Source: Streptomyces spinosisporus
Lineage (GTDB): Bacteria; Actinomycetota; Actinomycetes; Streptomycetales; Streptomycetaceae
DNA: 64,000 nt
Direction: 5' to 3'
Assembly: GCF_022698145.1 (NCBI RefSeq)
Contig: NZ_JALDAX010000007.1
Location: 124,001-188,000, forward strand
Shown here: piece by piece, positions 51,148 through 60,465 of the stretch
Position numbering within the stretch: the first letter of the stretch is position 1
How the letters are laid out: each line of letters opens with the position of its first letter
Made by a program: the position numbers and the translations under genes
Notes under the pieces: model-generated
What the model was told of the DNA's origin: nothing
The model's input: the letters and a program-made list of their open reading frames with translations, nothing else
Databases searched by the model: none

Positions 51148-51816
51148 ATGCCGCAACCCCCCGCACCGCGCAGAACCCTGGGCCGACCTCCCCGTATCTC
51201 CCGTGAGGAGATGGTCGCGGCGGCCCGCAGGATCGTCGACGCGGAAGGGGTGGACCGGCTGACCATGCGGCGGCTGGCCACCGAGATCGGCAGTACGCCG
51301 ATGGCGCTCTACCACCACGTGCGCAATAAGGACCAGCTGCTCGTCCTGCTGCTGGACGACTACGCCGTGCGGACGCTGCGCCGGCCCGAAGTGCCCGACG
51401 AGCCGCGTGAGCGGGTCGTCGCCGCCGCTGCTGCGATCCACGAGGCGCTCGCCGACTGCCCATGGATCGTGGAGGTGCTGACCGCCGACGATCTGATGTC
51501 CGCGTCCGCCCTGTGGTTCGTCGAGCAGATCGTCGACGGACTGGTCGCGGGCGGCCTGTCGCCCGAGCGGGCCGTGCACGGCTATCGTGCGATCTGGTAC
51601 TACACCGCCGGAGAGATCATGATCCGGGCGACGGCGGCTCGGCGTCGTAGGACCGACGACGGTCCCACCTACCGGGACCAGGTCTTCGCCGCCCTCGACC
51701 CGGACGAACTGCCCCGCCTGTCCGAGGTGGCGCAGCGGTGGGCGCCGCTGACCGCCGAGGACACCTACCTGGACGGTCTACGGGCCCTGGTGGACGGCCT
51801 CCTCGCGGCCCGCTGA
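51148..51816 (+). CDS. TetR-family regulator of the MFS exporter
   Basis: A 222-aa regulator with a basic N-terminus (RRTLGRPPRISREEM), helix-turn-helix TMRRLATEIGSTPMALYHHV at about 45-65, then NKDQLLVLLLDDY. ATG 51148, divergent from the MFS-cupin operon. ATYDGG-like ligand motifs are not seen; the ligand is probably the exported drug. Confidence 0.92.
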   Translation: MPQPPAPRRTLGRPPRISREEMVAAARRIVDAEGVDRLTMRRLATEIGSTPMALYHHVRNKDQLLVLLLDDYAVRTLRRPEVPDEPRERVVAAAAAIHEALADCPWIVEVLTADDLMSASALWFVEQIVDGLVAGGLSPERAVHGYRAIWYYTAGEIMIRATAARRRRTDDGPTYRDQVFAALDPDELPRLSEVAQRWAPLTAEDTYLDGLRALVDGLLAAR

Positions 51817-51890
51817 GCGGCGCGTCGGCCGGCAGCAGGTGGGCCGAGAAGTCGGTTGAGCCACCGCCCCGCGTGAGGAAGGGTCCGGTC

Positions 51891-52442
51891 ATGGAGTACT
51901 TCTGCTACCACCGTGACCGGGTCGGATCAGTGGCGCTGCGCGACGAACTGCTGGAGGAGCACTGGGCCTACATGGACCGGTACGGAGCGGAGATGATCGC
52001 GCGCGGGCCGACCTTCCACGACGGCGGCGAGGCACCCACCGGCAGTGTGCACATCGTCGACCTGCCCGGCCCCGACGCGGCCCGCGCGTTCGCCTTCGAC
52101 GAGCCCAACTACCAGGCCGGTGTGTACCGTGACGTGCTGCTGCGCCGCTGGCGCAACCTGCTCGGACGCACCATGTGGGACTTCCCCGGCGGCCGAGAGG
52201 GCGGCAACCGCTACCTCGTACTCGGCCTCGGCTCGGGTACGGGCGCCGACCTCGCCGTACCACCCGCCAAGGACGAACTCATCGCGTACGGACCCCTGTT
52301 GTCCGACGACGGCGCCACCTGGCTCGGCACGGCAGTCCTGTTGCGAGCCCGGGACGCGGACGCGGCACGCGCCGTCCTGACGGCCGACCGCTACGCCGAC
52401 ATCGAGGTCCATGACTGGCAGTTCGGCGGGCGGGCTTCCTGA
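51891..52442 (+). CDS. YCII-family protein with two YCII-like halves
   Basis: A 183-aa protein. The first half (YFCYHRDRVG..RDELLEEHWAYMDR..FAFDEPNYQAGVYRDVLLRRW) is a YCII domain with its His/Asp pair. The second (DELIAYGPLLSDDGATWLGT ...DRYADIEVHDWQFGG) repeats the pattern. YCII proteins include chlorocatechol-pathway TftG-like enzymes. ATG 51891 follows GAGGAAGG. Function unknown. Confidence 0.85.
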   Translation: MEYFCYHRDRVGSVALRDELLEEHWAYMDRYGAEMIARGPTFHDGGEAPTGSVHIVDLPGPDAARAFAFDEPNYQAGVYRDVLLRRWRNLLGRTMWDFPGGREGGNRYLVLGLGSGTGADLAVPPAKDELIAYGPLLSDDGATWLGTAVLLRARDADAARAVLTADRYADIEVHDWQFGGRAS

Positions 52443-52573
52443 CATCACCCGAATCCGGGCCGCCCCCTCGCGCCCGAACGGGCGAATGCCGGGCCGATGA
52501 GTAATGGCGCCGGCACCGGTCTTCAGCACAGTGGGATGACAGCGAACGACAGCGACATCACCAGGAGGCAGAA

Positions 52574-53146
52574 GTGTCCACATCAGTACTCGACATGTCG
52601 GTGTCCCTCGACGGGTACGTCGCCGACTCCGACGACTTCCTCGGCGGCGAGGACGGCGAGCGGCTGCACAAGTGGTCCGAGGCCGAAAAGGACTCCGGCC
52701 GGCTGTACGAGGTGGCGGCCGGCTTCCGGGACGAATGGACGGCGGCCGGTGCGGTGCTCGCGGGGCGGCGGACCGCCGAACTCATGGACCACTGGGGCGG
52801 CGATCACGGAGGCCTGCCCATCTTCGTGCCCAGCCACCGTCCGCCGGGCCCGGCCGCCCGCTGGGGCTACCCGCTGGTGACGTACGTGCTCGACGGGATC
52901 GAGAGCGCGATGGCACAGGCCAAGGCCGCCGCCGGGGGCAAGGACGTACAGGTGCGCGGCGCGTACACGGCGCAACGCGCGCTGGAGGCCGGTGTGCTGG
53001 ACGAGGTGCAGATCCACCAGATTCCCGTGCTGCTCGGTCGCGGGCGACGGCTGTTCGACGTCCTGACGAAGGAGATCGAGCTGGAGATCGTCCGGGTGAT
53101 CGACACCCCGGAGGCCACTCACATCCGTTACCGCGTCCGCCGCTGA
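52574..53146 (+). CDS. RibD C-terminal (dihydrofolate-reductase-like) domain protein
   Basis: A 190-aa DHFR-fold protein: VSLDGYVADSDDF at the N-terminus, AVLAGRRTAELMDHWGGDHG in the middle, and IHQIPVLLGRGRRLFDVL near the C-terminus, typical of the small stand-alone RibD_C proteins of actinobacteria. GTG 52574 is preceded by AGGAGGCAGAA. The substrate is unknown. The 3' end runs into an 8-bp tandem repeat. Confidence 0.9.
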   Translation: MSTSVLDMSVSLDGYVADSDDFLGGEDGERLHKWSEAEKDSGRLYEVAAGFRDEWTAAGAVLAGRRTAELMDHWGGDHGGLPIFVPSHRPPGPAARWGYPLVTYVLDGIESAMAQAKAAAGGKDVQVRGAYTAQRALEAGVLDEVQIHQIPVLLGRGRRLFDVLTKEIELEIVRVIDTPEATHIRYRVRR

Positions 53147-53180
53147 GCCGCTGAGCCGCTGAGCCGCTGAGCCGCTCGGC
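53141..53180. repeat. 8-bp tandem repeat spanning a stop codon
   Basis: CGCTGAGC four times plus a diverged fifth unit; each carries TGA, the first being the stop codon of the RibD_C gene. Confidence 0.95.
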
Positions 53181-53190
53181 CCCGGCTCGC

Positions 53191-54120
53191 TCAGGTGGCC
53201 GTGGCCGTGCTCGTGGCAGTGGCAGTGACCTGAGCCGTCGCCGCGACTTCGCACGCCGTGCGGACGAACGCGGCGACGGCCGGGGAGCGGGACTCCTGGG
53301 GCCAGGCCAGTGCGAGTTCGAGAGGGGGGAGGTCGACGACGGGCCGGTGCACGATACCCGGGCGCGGGTGGCGCCGGACGACCGACACCGGTGGGAACCA
53401 GACGCTGTCGCCCAGCTCGACGAGGTTGAAGATCTGCGCCAGGTCCAGCTGACGGGGCTGCCGCGCCGGCCGTCCGTCGGCGCCGGGCCCGGTCGTGCGG
53501 ACCGGCGGGAGGTCCTCCCGGTCCGCGGCGCGTCCGTCCGGCAGGAACCGGCCCTTGAGATCGGCCAGGTGCAGTCGCTCATGTGCGGTGAGCGGATCGG
53601 CTGCGGCGACGGCGAGCAGGCGGGGCTCGGTCAGCAGCGGTTCCACGTCGAGGCCGCGGTCGTCGAACGGCCGCGGCAGCAGCGCGATGTCCGCGCGCCC
53701 GTCGCGCAGCGCCGGTTCCTGCTGATCGCGTCCGCCGAGGACGAACTCCAGGGGAAGAGCGGCCGGTTCGGTGCGGTACGCGGCCAGGATCTGCGGCAGC
53801 AGACCTCCGTCGTAGTCGGCCTTCATCGCCAGCCGCAGCGTGGGCTCGGGCCGTCCCGCATGCATGGCCCGGCGGCCCGCTGCGGTGACCGCGTCGAGTG
53901 CGGTGCGGGCGTCGCGCAGCAGGACCTCGCCGGCGGAGGTGAGGGTGACCCGGCGCGTCGTACGCTCCAGAAGCGTCACGCCCAGTTGCCGCTCGATCTC
54001 GCGGATCGCGCGGGACAACGGGGGCTGTGCCATGCCCAGCCGGTCCGCCGCGCGTCCGAAGTGCAGTTCCTCGGCGACGGCGACGAAATACCGGAGCTGC
54101 CTGACCTCCAGATCACTCAT
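53191..54120 (-). CDS. LysR-family transcriptional regulator
   Basis: A 309-aa LysR protein with helix-turn-helix FGRAADRLGMAQPPLSRAIR at about 21-40 and a periplasmic-binding-like effector domain. The last ~15 residues are a low-complexity Ala-Thr tail (TATATSTATAT). Divergent from the NmrA-like gene, which it likely controls; ATCA-GTGG-TGAT at 54132-54143 is a possible LysR site. Confidence 0.92.
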   Translation of the reverse strand: MSDLEVRQLRYFVAVAEELHFGRAADRLGMAQPPLSRAIREIERQLGVTLLERTTRRVTLTSAGEVLLRDARTALDAVTAAGRRAMHAGRPEPTLRLAMKADYDGGLLPQILAAYRTEPAALPLEFVLGGRDQQEPALRDGRADIALLPRPFDDRGLDVEPLLTEPRLLAVAAADPLTAHERLHLADLKGRFLPDGRAADREDLPPVRTTGPGADGRPARQPRQLDLAQIFNLVELGDSVWFPPVSVVRRHPRPGIVHRPVVDLPPLELALAWPQESRSPAVAAFVRTACEVAATAQVTATATSTATAT

Positions 54121-54225
54121 ACCTCCACGGTATCAGTGGTGATCCGATCGGTCCTTCAGGTCCGTGGGCGCCGGGAGTTGACTGAGGAACGTCATCAGCG
54201 AGCACTCCTCCAAGGGGCCACTTTC

Positions 54226-55110
54226 ATGATCGTTCTCACCACTCCGACCGGCCAGATCGGCCGCCGTACCCTCGACCGTCTGCTGGCCGCCGATGCGCCG
54301 GTACGGGTGATCGTGCGCGACGCGTCGCGGCTGCCCGCCGCCGTGCGGGACCGGGTCCAGATCGTCGAGGGCTCGCACGGCGACCCCGATGTGATCGCCA
54401 AGGCGTTCGCCGGGGCGGACACGCTGTTCTGGCTGGTACCCCCGATCCCGCAGGCCCCGAGCGTCGACGACGCGTACGCCGGCTTCAGCCGCCCGGCGCT
54501 CGACGCCCTGAGGACCCACGGCGTCGAGCGGGTCGTGTCCGTCTCGGCCCTCGGCCGCGGAACGCCGCAGGCCGAGCACGCCGGACCCGTCACCGCGTCG
54601 CTCGCCCTGGACGACCTGCTGGCCGCAACGGGCGTGCACCACCGGGCGCTGGTGATGCCCTCCTTCATGGAGAACCTGCTGCGCCAGACCGAGTTGATCA
54701 GGAGCCGGGGCATGTTCACCTCGCCCGTCTCCGGCGACCGGAAGATGCCCACCTGTGCCATCGACGACATCGCCGCCGTGGCCGCTGACCTGCTGCTCGA
54801 CGACGGCTGGACCGGTGTCGAGGAGGTACCCGTGCTGGGGCCGGAGGACCTGTCCTTCGCGGAGATGGCGGAGATCATGTCCGAGGTCCTGGAGCGGCCG
54901 GTCCGCTTCCAGCAGGTGCCGGGCGCGGACTTCAGGGACCGGCTGCTGCAGTTCGGCTCGTCCGAGGCCATGGCGCAGGGAATGCTGGACATGATGCTGG
55001 CCAAGGATGCAGGGCTCGACAACGCCGTGACCCGCACCGACCGGTCGAGCACGCCGACCAGCTTCCGCCGCTGGTGCGAGGACGTACTGAAGCCGGCTGT
55101 CCTCGGCTGA
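54226..55110 (+). CDS. NmrA-like NAD(P)-binding protein
   Basis: A 294-aa atypical SDR starting MIVLTTPTGQIGRRTLDRLL (dinucleotide loop). It has VVSVSALGRGTP and RALVMPSFMENLL in the core and PVLGPEDLSFAEMAEIMSEV in the C-terminal half, all typical of the NmrA/azoreductase-like group. ATG 54226 follows AAGGGGCCACTTTC. The long in-frame extension to 53347 overlaps the LysR gene and is rejected. Likely target of that LysR protein. Confidence 0.88.
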   Translation: MIVLTTPTGQIGRRTLDRLLAADAPVRVIVRDASRLPAAVRDRVQIVEGSHGDPDVIAKAFAGADTLFWLVPPIPQAPSVDDAYAGFSRPALDALRTHGVERVVSVSALGRGTPQAEHAGPVTASLALDDLLAATGVHHRALVMPSFMENLLRQTELIRSRGMFTSPVSGDRKMPTCAIDDIAAVAADLLLDDGWTGVEEVPVLGPEDLSFAEMAEIMSEVLERPVRFQQVPGADFRDRLLQFGSSEAMAQGMLDMMLAKDAGLDNAVTRTDRSSTPTSFRRWCEDVLKPAVLG

Positions 55111-55171
55111 GCGTACGACTGCGAGGGGCAGGCGCGCCGGTGCCGTACGTGGTGTGCTGGACGGGTGTCAG

Positions 55172-55205
55172 AAGTGACCGCCCGGACCAAGTGACCGCCC
55201 GGACC
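55172..55205. repeat. Perfect 17-bp tandem duplication
   Basis: AAGTGACCGCCCGGACC twice, 14 bp before the SDR start codon. Confidence 0.95.
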
Positions 55206-55219
55206 GAGGGAGACCGACC

Positions 55220-55885
55220 ATGACCACCATCGCCGTCATCGGAGCCGGACCGGGCCTCGGCGCCGCCGTCGCCCGCCGCTTCGGCCGCGAGGGATTCGAC
55301 GTGGCCCTCGTCTCCCGCAACCACGAACGCACCCGCGCGCTCGCCGAGGAGCTGACCGCCGCCGGCGTCACGGCACGCGGCTTCGCCGCCGACGTACGCG
55401 ACCCCAAGGCCCTCGCGGCCGCCCTCGACACGGCCCATACGGAGCTCGGCCCGATCGAGGTGCTGCAGTACAGCCCGGTCCCGCAGCGCGACTTCATGCT
55501 GCCGGTGCTGGAGACCACGCACACCGACCTCGTCGGACCGATCGAGTTCTCCGTCTACGGGCCGGTCGCCGCCGTCCAGCAGGTACTGCCCGGCATGCGG
55601 GCACTGGGCCGCGGCACCGTGCTGTTCGTCAACGGCGGCAGTGCCGTCGTCCCGCACCCCGACCGGGCCGGCACCTCCGTCGCCTTCGCCGCGGAGAGCG
55701 CGTACGGCCATCTGCTGCACGACACCCTCGCCGCCGAGGGCATCCATGTCGCGCAGCTGATCATCCCCGGCGCGATCGTCCCCGGGCACCCCAGGAAGGA
55801 CCCGGCCGTCCTCGCGGACACACTGTGGGAGCTGCACCGCAGCCGGCACGGCTACCGGCACTACGCGGAAAACCTGGACGCCTGA
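55220..55885 (+). CDS. Short-chain dehydrogenase-like protein
   Basis: A 221-aa SDR-like protein with IAVIGAGPGLGAAVARRFGR as the cofactor loop. The usual NNAG is replaced by LQYSPVP and the YxxxK motif is not clear (SAYGHLLHD), so catalysis may be altered or lost. ATG 55220 follows GAGGGAGACCGACC. Function unknown. Confidence 0.85.
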   Translation: MTTIAVIGAGPGLGAAVARRFGREGFDVALVSRNHERTRALAEELTAAGVTARGFAADVRDPKALAAALDTAHTELGPIEVLQYSPVPQRDFMLPVLETTHTDLVGPIEFSVYGPVAAVQQVLPGMRALGRGTVLFVNGGSAVVPHPDRAGTSVAFAAESAYGHLLHDTLAAEGIHVAQLIIPGAIVPGHPRKDPAVLADTLWELHRSRHGYRHYAENLDA

Positions 55886-55958
55886 CGCCCGGCTGCGGGG
55901 CGCTCGCGACCACGCATTCAGGGGGGGCGCGGGAGCTGTGATCCGCCTGTGACCCGGA

Positions 55959-55978
55959 ACTGTGGCCTCCGCCACAGT
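55959..55978. promoter_or_regulatory. Inverted repeat upstream of the lipoprotein gene
   Basis: ACTGTGGC-CTCC-GCCACAGT, perfect 8-bp arms, 31 bp before the start codon: a regulator site or an RNA hairpin near the 5' end. Confidence 0.55.
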
Positions 55979-56009
55979 GGTTGATCCCGGCCCCTGATGG
56001 GCTGGGCCG

Positions 56010-56990
56010 ATGCGCAGAGCCGTCCCTCTCCTGGCGGTCCCCTTCCTGGTGACCCTGACCTCGGCACTCGTCCTCGTGGGATGCGGGCGGCAGTCCGGTC
56101 CGCCCGCGTCCCACGGACGGCCCGCCTCGTCGAACGACCCGGCCTTCCAGCCACTGGCCGCGTACGACCTGCCGGACGAGGACGGCCGTACGATCGAGCG
56201 GGCCCGGTGGACGCTCGGCCGGGAGTGCATGGTCCGCCTCGGGTTCGGCGGCCTGAGGAACCTCGACCTCGACCCGGTGCCCGCATGGCCTCAACGCCCG
56301 TCCGGCACAGGGGTGTTGACCATGGCCGTGTACACCTCGGACGACTTCCGCTACGGCATCCAGGACCCGAAGGAGGCCGAGCGGCACGGCTATCACGGGG
56401 CGCAGGCGGACTACGAGCGCCGCCATCCGAAGCGGAAGTGGACCCTGCCCCAATATCTCGCGCTCACCGGCGAGTTCGTCGGCGACGACCCCAAGTCCGT
56501 GCACGGGCACCGCATTCCGGAGCACGGCTGTCTCGGCGAGGCGGACCGCGCGATCTACGGGACGAGCCCCCGGGATCGCAGGAACCCGGTGCTGGAACTG
56601 GAGACCAGGAGCCTCCAGCAGGGCATGCGGGACCCGGCGTGGAAGAAGGCGGACCAGGCGTGGTCCGGCTGTATGCGGACGGCGGGCTACCACTACGCCA
56701 CCCCCCAGGACGCCGTGACCGGCAGCGACCGCACCGACCAGGAGCTGAAGGCCCGGCTGACCGGGCAGCACCGCGACACGACCGAGCCGTCCGCCGCGGA
56801 GCGCAGGGCCGCCGTCGCGGACGCCCGCTGCAAGCAGCGGACCGGCTATGTCCCTGCCGTGCACGCCATCGACGTGCGCATCCAGAACCGGCTCGTCACC
56901 GAGCACCGGACCGAGTTGGACAAGCAGCTGCGCTGGGAGCGCGACGCCGTCCGCAGGGCGCACGACCTGCTGGAGGACCGGTCGTCGTGA
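56010..56990 (+). CDS. Putative lipoprotein of unknown function
   Basis: A 326-aa exported protein: MRRAVPLLAVPFLVTLTSAL is a signal peptide with lipobox L-V-G-C25. The mature part has four more well-spaced cysteines (around GRECMVRLGF, HGCLGEADR, WSGCMRTAG, DARCKQRTG), which could form disulfides outside the cell. I do not recognise the family. ATG 56010. It is convergent with the molybdoenzyme gene. Confidence 0.78.
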   Translation: MRRAVPLLAVPFLVTLTSALVLVGCGRQSGPPASHGRPASSNDPAFQPLAAYDLPDEDGRTIERARWTLGRECMVRLGFGGLRNLDLDPVPAWPQRPSGTGVLTMAVYTSDDFRYGIQDPKEAERHGYHGAQADYERRHPKRKWTLPQYLALTGEFVGDDPKSVHGHRIPEHGCLGEADRAIYGTSPRDRRNPVLELETRSLQQGMRDPAWKKADQAWSGCMRTAGYHYATPQDAVTGSDRTDQELKARLTGQHRDTTEPSAAERRAAVADARCKQRTGYVPAVHAIDVRIQNRLVTEHRTELDKQLRWERDAVRRAHDLLEDRSS

Positions 56991-57024
56991 CGTACGACTC
57001 CCGCCGGGCCGGTGTTCGCACCGT

Positions 57025-59331
57025 TCAGGCCGGTGTCCGCTCCGTCGCCCGCTCCAGGCGGACGATCACGCTCTTCGACGTAGGGGTGTTGCTGATGTCC
57101 GCGACGCTGTCGAGCGGCACCAGGACGTTGGTCTCCGGGTAGTACGCGGCGGCCGAGCCCGGGGGAGTGGGGTAGCCGACCGCGCGGAAGCCGTCCGCCC
57201 GGCGCTCCGAGCCGTCGGACCAGACGCTGACCAGGTCGACGAGGCTGCCGTCGGCGAGGCCGAGGTCGGTGAGGTCGGCCGGGTTGACCAGGACGACACG
57301 GCGGCCGCCCTTGATGCCGCGGTAGCGGTCGTCCATCGCGTAGGGGATCGTGTTCCACTGATCGTGCGAACGCAGCGTCTGCAGCACGAGATGGCCCTTC
57401 GGCGCCCGGAGCATCGTGAAGTCGTTGACGCTGAAGACGGCCTTGCCGCTGGGCGTGCGGAACACCCGCTCGTTCACCGGATTCGGCAGACGGAAGCCGC
57501 CGGGCCGGCGTACCCGCTCGTTGAAGTCGTGGAACCCGTCGACGACTTGGGCGATGCGGTCGCGCACGAGGTCGTAGTCGGCTTCGAACTCTGCCCAGGG
57601 GATGTCCGGTTGGGAGCCGAGGACCCGGCGGGCGAGGCGGGTGATGATGGAGACCTCGCTCAGCAGGTGCGGTGAGGCGGGCGCGAGCCGGCCGCGCGTG
57701 GCGTGCACCTCGCTCATGGAGTCCTCGACCGTCATGAACTGCTCGCCGCCCGCCTGCACGTCCCGGTCGCTGCGGCCGAGTGTCGGCAGGATCAGCGCCG
57801 TGCGTCCGCACACCGCGTGCGACCGGTTGAGCTTCGTCGAGATGTGCGCCGTCAGACGGCAGTTGCGCAGGGCGCGTTCGGTGGTCTCGCTGTCGGGCGT
57901 GGCCCGTACGAAGTTGCCCGCGAAGCCGACGAAGAGCTTGGCCCGCCCGTCGCGCATGGCGCGGATGGAGTCGACCGAGTCCAGGCCGTGCCTGGCCGGC
58001 GGGGTGAAGTGGAACGCGGCCCCGAGCCGGTCCATGAACGCCTGCGGCATGCGCTCCCAGATGCCCATGGTGCGGTCGCCCTGCACATTGCTGTGTCCGC
58101 GCACCGGGCAGACGCCCGCGCCCGGACGGCCGATGTTGCCGCGCAGCAGAAGGAAGTTGACGATCTCGCGGATGGTCGGCACGCCGTGCTTGTGCTGGGT
58201 CAGGCCCATCGCCCAGCAGACGATGACGCCGCGGCTGGCCAGTACCCGCTCGTGCACCTGCTCGATCTCGTCCCGGCTCAGTCCGGTGGCGTCCAGCACG
58301 GCGTCCCAGGACGTCTGCCGGATGTGCTCGACGAAGGCGTCGTAGCCCGTGGTGTGCGCCTCGATGAACTCCCGGTCCAGGACGGTGCCGGGCTCCTTGT
58401 CCTCGGCCTCGACCAGCAGCAGGTTCAGCGCCTGGAACAGGGCGAGGTCGCCGCCGGGCCGTATCTGCAGGAACTGGTCGGCGATGTCGGTGCCGCGGCC
58501 GAGGACGCCGCGCACCTTCTGCGGGTGCTTGAAGCGCAGCAACCCGGCCTCGGGCAGCGGGTTGACGGCGACGACACGGCCGCCGCGCCGCTTGGTCTCC
58601 TCCAGCGCGGACAGCATGCGCGGGTGGTTGGTTCCGGGGTTCTGCCCGACGACGAAGACCAGATCGCAGTCGTAGAGGTCGTCCAGGCTCACGCTGCCCT
58701 TGCCGATGCCCAGAGTCTCGCCGAGGGCCGAACCGCTCGACTCGTGGCACATGTTGGAGCAGTCGGGGAGGTTGTTGGTGCCGAAGGCGCGCGCGAACAG
58801 CTGGAGCAGGAAGGCGGGTTCGTTGGCGAGCCGGCCGGAGGTGTAGAACAGCGCCTCGTCGGGGTGGTCGAGGGCGCGCAGTTCGCGGGCGAGCAGATCC
58901 AGGGCCTCGTCCCAGCCGATCGGCTCGTAGTGGGTCGCGCCCTCGCGCAGCACCATCGGCTCGGTCAGCCGGCCCTGCTGGTTGAGCCAGTGATCCGACT
59001 TCCGGCTCAGCTCGTCGACCGAGTACTGCCGGAAGAACTCCGCCGTCACCCGCCGGGAGGTGGCCTCGTCGCTGATGTGCTTCGCGCCGTTCTCGCAGTA
59101 CTCGTTGAGGTGGCGATGGCCCGGGCCGGGGTCGGGCCAGGCGCAGCCGGGGCAGTCGAAGCCCTTCGCCTGGTTGACGTTGAGCAGGGTCAGCGCGGTG
59201 CGCCGCGGCGAGGTCTGACCCAGCGCGTACTGCAGCGCGTGGGCGACCGCGGGCGCGCCGGTGGCCCAGGTCTTGGGGGCCGAGACCGACAGCTCGCCCT
59301 CGTCCGCTCCGTCTTCCTCGAAGTCCCGCAT
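57025..59331 (-). CDS. FdhF/YdeP-type molybdopterin oxidoreductase
   Basis: A 768-aa molybdopterin enzyme. GFDCPGCAWPD near the N-terminus is the YdeP-group signature. It lacks the four-cysteine [4Fe-4S] ligand set of formate dehydrogenases. NNLPDCSNMCHESSGSALGE and VVGQNPGTNHPRML lie in the cofactor-binding parts, and NDFTMLRAPKGHLVLQTLRS in the C-terminal domain. Such proteins are linked to acid or redox stress; the substrate is unknown. ATG 59331 is preferred; GTG 59361 is an alternative. It is divergent from a LysR gene. Confidence 0.88.
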   Translation of the reverse strand: MRDFEEDGADEGELSVSAPKTWATGAPAVAHALQYALGQTSPRRTALTLLNVNQAKGFDCPGCAWPDPGPGHRHLNEYCENGAKHISDEATSRRVTAEFFRQYSVDELSRKSDHWLNQQGRLTEPMVLREGATHYEPIGWDEALDLLARELRALDHPDEALFYTSGRLANEPAFLLQLFARAFGTNNLPDCSNMCHESSGSALGETLGIGKGSVSLDDLYDCDLVFVVGQNPGTNHPRMLSALEETKRRGGRVVAVNPLPEAGLLRFKHPQKVRGVLGRGTDIADQFLQIRPGGDLALFQALNLLLVEAEDKEPGTVLDREFIEAHTTGYDAFVEHIRQTSWDAVLDATGLSRDEIEQVHERVLASRGVIVCWAMGLTQHKHGVPTIREIVNFLLLRGNIGRPGAGVCPVRGHSNVQGDRTMGIWERMPQAFMDRLGAAFHFTPPARHGLDSVDSIRAMRDGRAKLFVGFAGNFVRATPDSETTERALRNCRLTAHISTKLNRSHAVCGRTALILPTLGRSDRDVQAGGEQFMTVEDSMSEVHATRGRLAPASPHLLSEVSIITRLARRVLGSQPDIPWAEFEADYDLVRDRIAQVVDGFHDFNERVRRPGGFRLPNPVNERVFRTPSGKAVFSVNDFTMLRAPKGHLVLQTLRSHDQWNTIPYAMDDRYRGIKGGRRVVLVNPADLTDLGLADGSLVDLVSVWSDGSERRADGFRAVGYPTPPGSAAAYYPETNVLVPLDSVADISNTPTSKSVIVRLERATERTPA

Positions 59332-59421
59332 CGAACACCACGCCCTCTCCGTCCCCGCCACTCTTCGGCAGCCCGTCGGGCCAGGTCAAAACGGAAGTTC
59401 TTATCGCCTGACAGGCAGCGC

Positions 59422-59441
59422 CGATCACCGCAGCGTGATCG
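59422..59441. promoter_or_regulatory. Inverted repeat between the molybdoenzyme and LysR genes
   Basis: CGATCAC-CGCAGC-GTGATCG, perfect 7-bp arms, 44 bp before the LysR start and 90 bp before the molybdoenzyme start: a likely LysR-family site. Confidence 0.6.
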
Positions 59442-59485
59442 ACGCCACCGGCGCCGGACGCCAGGGCACGAGGGATCATGACAGG

Positions 59486-60400
59486 GTGCTGCTGCGCCAA
59501 CTCGAATACCTCGTCGCCCTCGCCCGAGCCCGCCACTTCGCGAGGGCGGCACAGGCCTGCTACGTCTCCCAGCCGGCCCTGTCCGAGGGCATCCGGAAAC
59601 TGGAGGAGGAGCTCGGCATCCCCCTCGTCCGGCGGGGCCGCAGATTCGACGGCTTCACGCCCGAGGGCGAGCGCGTGGTCGTGTGGGCGCAGCGCATCCT
59701 CGCCGACCGCGACGCCATGCAGGACGAGATCCAGGCCCTGCAGGCCGGGCTCAGCGGGCGGCTGCGCATCGGGACCGTGCCGACCGCGGCCACGGCGGTC
59801 GCCCTGCTGACCCAGCCGTTCTGCGCCGCCAACCCGCTCGCGACGGTGCAGGTGTTCGCGGACCTGCAGTCCGTGGACATCGTGAACCGGCTCCGGACGT
59901 ACGAACTCGACGCCGCCGTCACCTACCACAGCACCGTCGTGGAACAGGACTTCAAGTTCGTCCCGTTGTACCGCGAGCGCTACGTCCTGCTGATCCAGCG
60001 CTCCGACCGCGACGCCGGCCCCACCGAGATCTCCTGGGAGGAGGCGGCCCAGTACCCCCTGTGTCTGCTGCATCCCGGGATGCAGGGGCGTCAGGTCCTG
60101 GAGGCGGCGTTCGAGGCGGTGGGCGCCTCGGTGACCCCGCGGGTGGAGACCGACTCGATCGCCTCGCTGTTCGCCCAGGTCAGGTCCGGCCAGTGGGCGA
60201 GCATCGTGCCGCACGCCTGGCTCCATGTCTTCGGCGTCCCCCCGGGCATGCGCGCCGTGCCGCTGGTGCGCCCGGTCCGCACGGAGCGCATCGGCCTGGT
60301 GCTTCCGGCCCGCGAACCGGGCTCGGTCATCGGCCAGGCACTCCTCGACACCGTCGACCAGGCGGGCATCGCGGCCACGCTGGAGCGACTGCCGGACTGA
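59486..60400 (+). CDS. LysR-family transcriptional regulator
   Basis: A 304-aa LysR protein. The helix-turn-helix is FARAAQACYVSQPALSEGIR at about 18-37; the effector domain has LRIGTVPTAATAVALLTQPF. GTG 59486 is chosen because the LysR fold begins there (LLRQLEYLVALARARHF); the open frame back to 59261 overlaps the divergent gene. It probably controls the YdeP-like molybdoenzyme through the inverted repeat at 59422. Confidence 0.9.
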   Translation: MLLRQLEYLVALARARHFARAAQACYVSQPALSEGIRKLEEELGIPLVRRGRRFDGFTPEGERVVVWAQRILADRDAMQDEIQALQAGLSGRLRIGTVPTAATAVALLTQPFCAANPLATVQVFADLQSVDIVNRLRTYELDAAVTYHSTVVEQDFKFVPLYRERYVLLIQRSDRDAGPTEISWEEAAQYPLCLLHPGMQGRQVLEAAFEAVGASVTPRVETDSIASLFAQVRSGQWASIVPHAWLHVFGVPPGMRAVPLVRPVRTERIGLVLPAREPGSVIGQALLDTVDQAGIAATLERLPD

Positions 60401-60433
60401 ACTGCTGCCCGACTGAACTCCGCCGCCTCTGTA

Positions 60434-60465
60434 CACACTTCACGGAATGCGCACACACCTCACGG
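60434..60465. repeat. Two 12-bp direct repeats 20 bp apart
   Basis: CACACTTCACGG (60434-60445) and CACACCTCACGG (60454-60465), 108 bp before the FAD oxidoreductase start. Spacing near two helical turns suggests a regulator site. Confidence 0.5.

Noticed and set aside
56846..60436. 1196-aa open frame on the minus strand
   Set aside because: Out-of-frame shadow of the molybdoenzyme and antisense to the LysR gene; Arg/Pro/Gly-rich with no recognisable domain.
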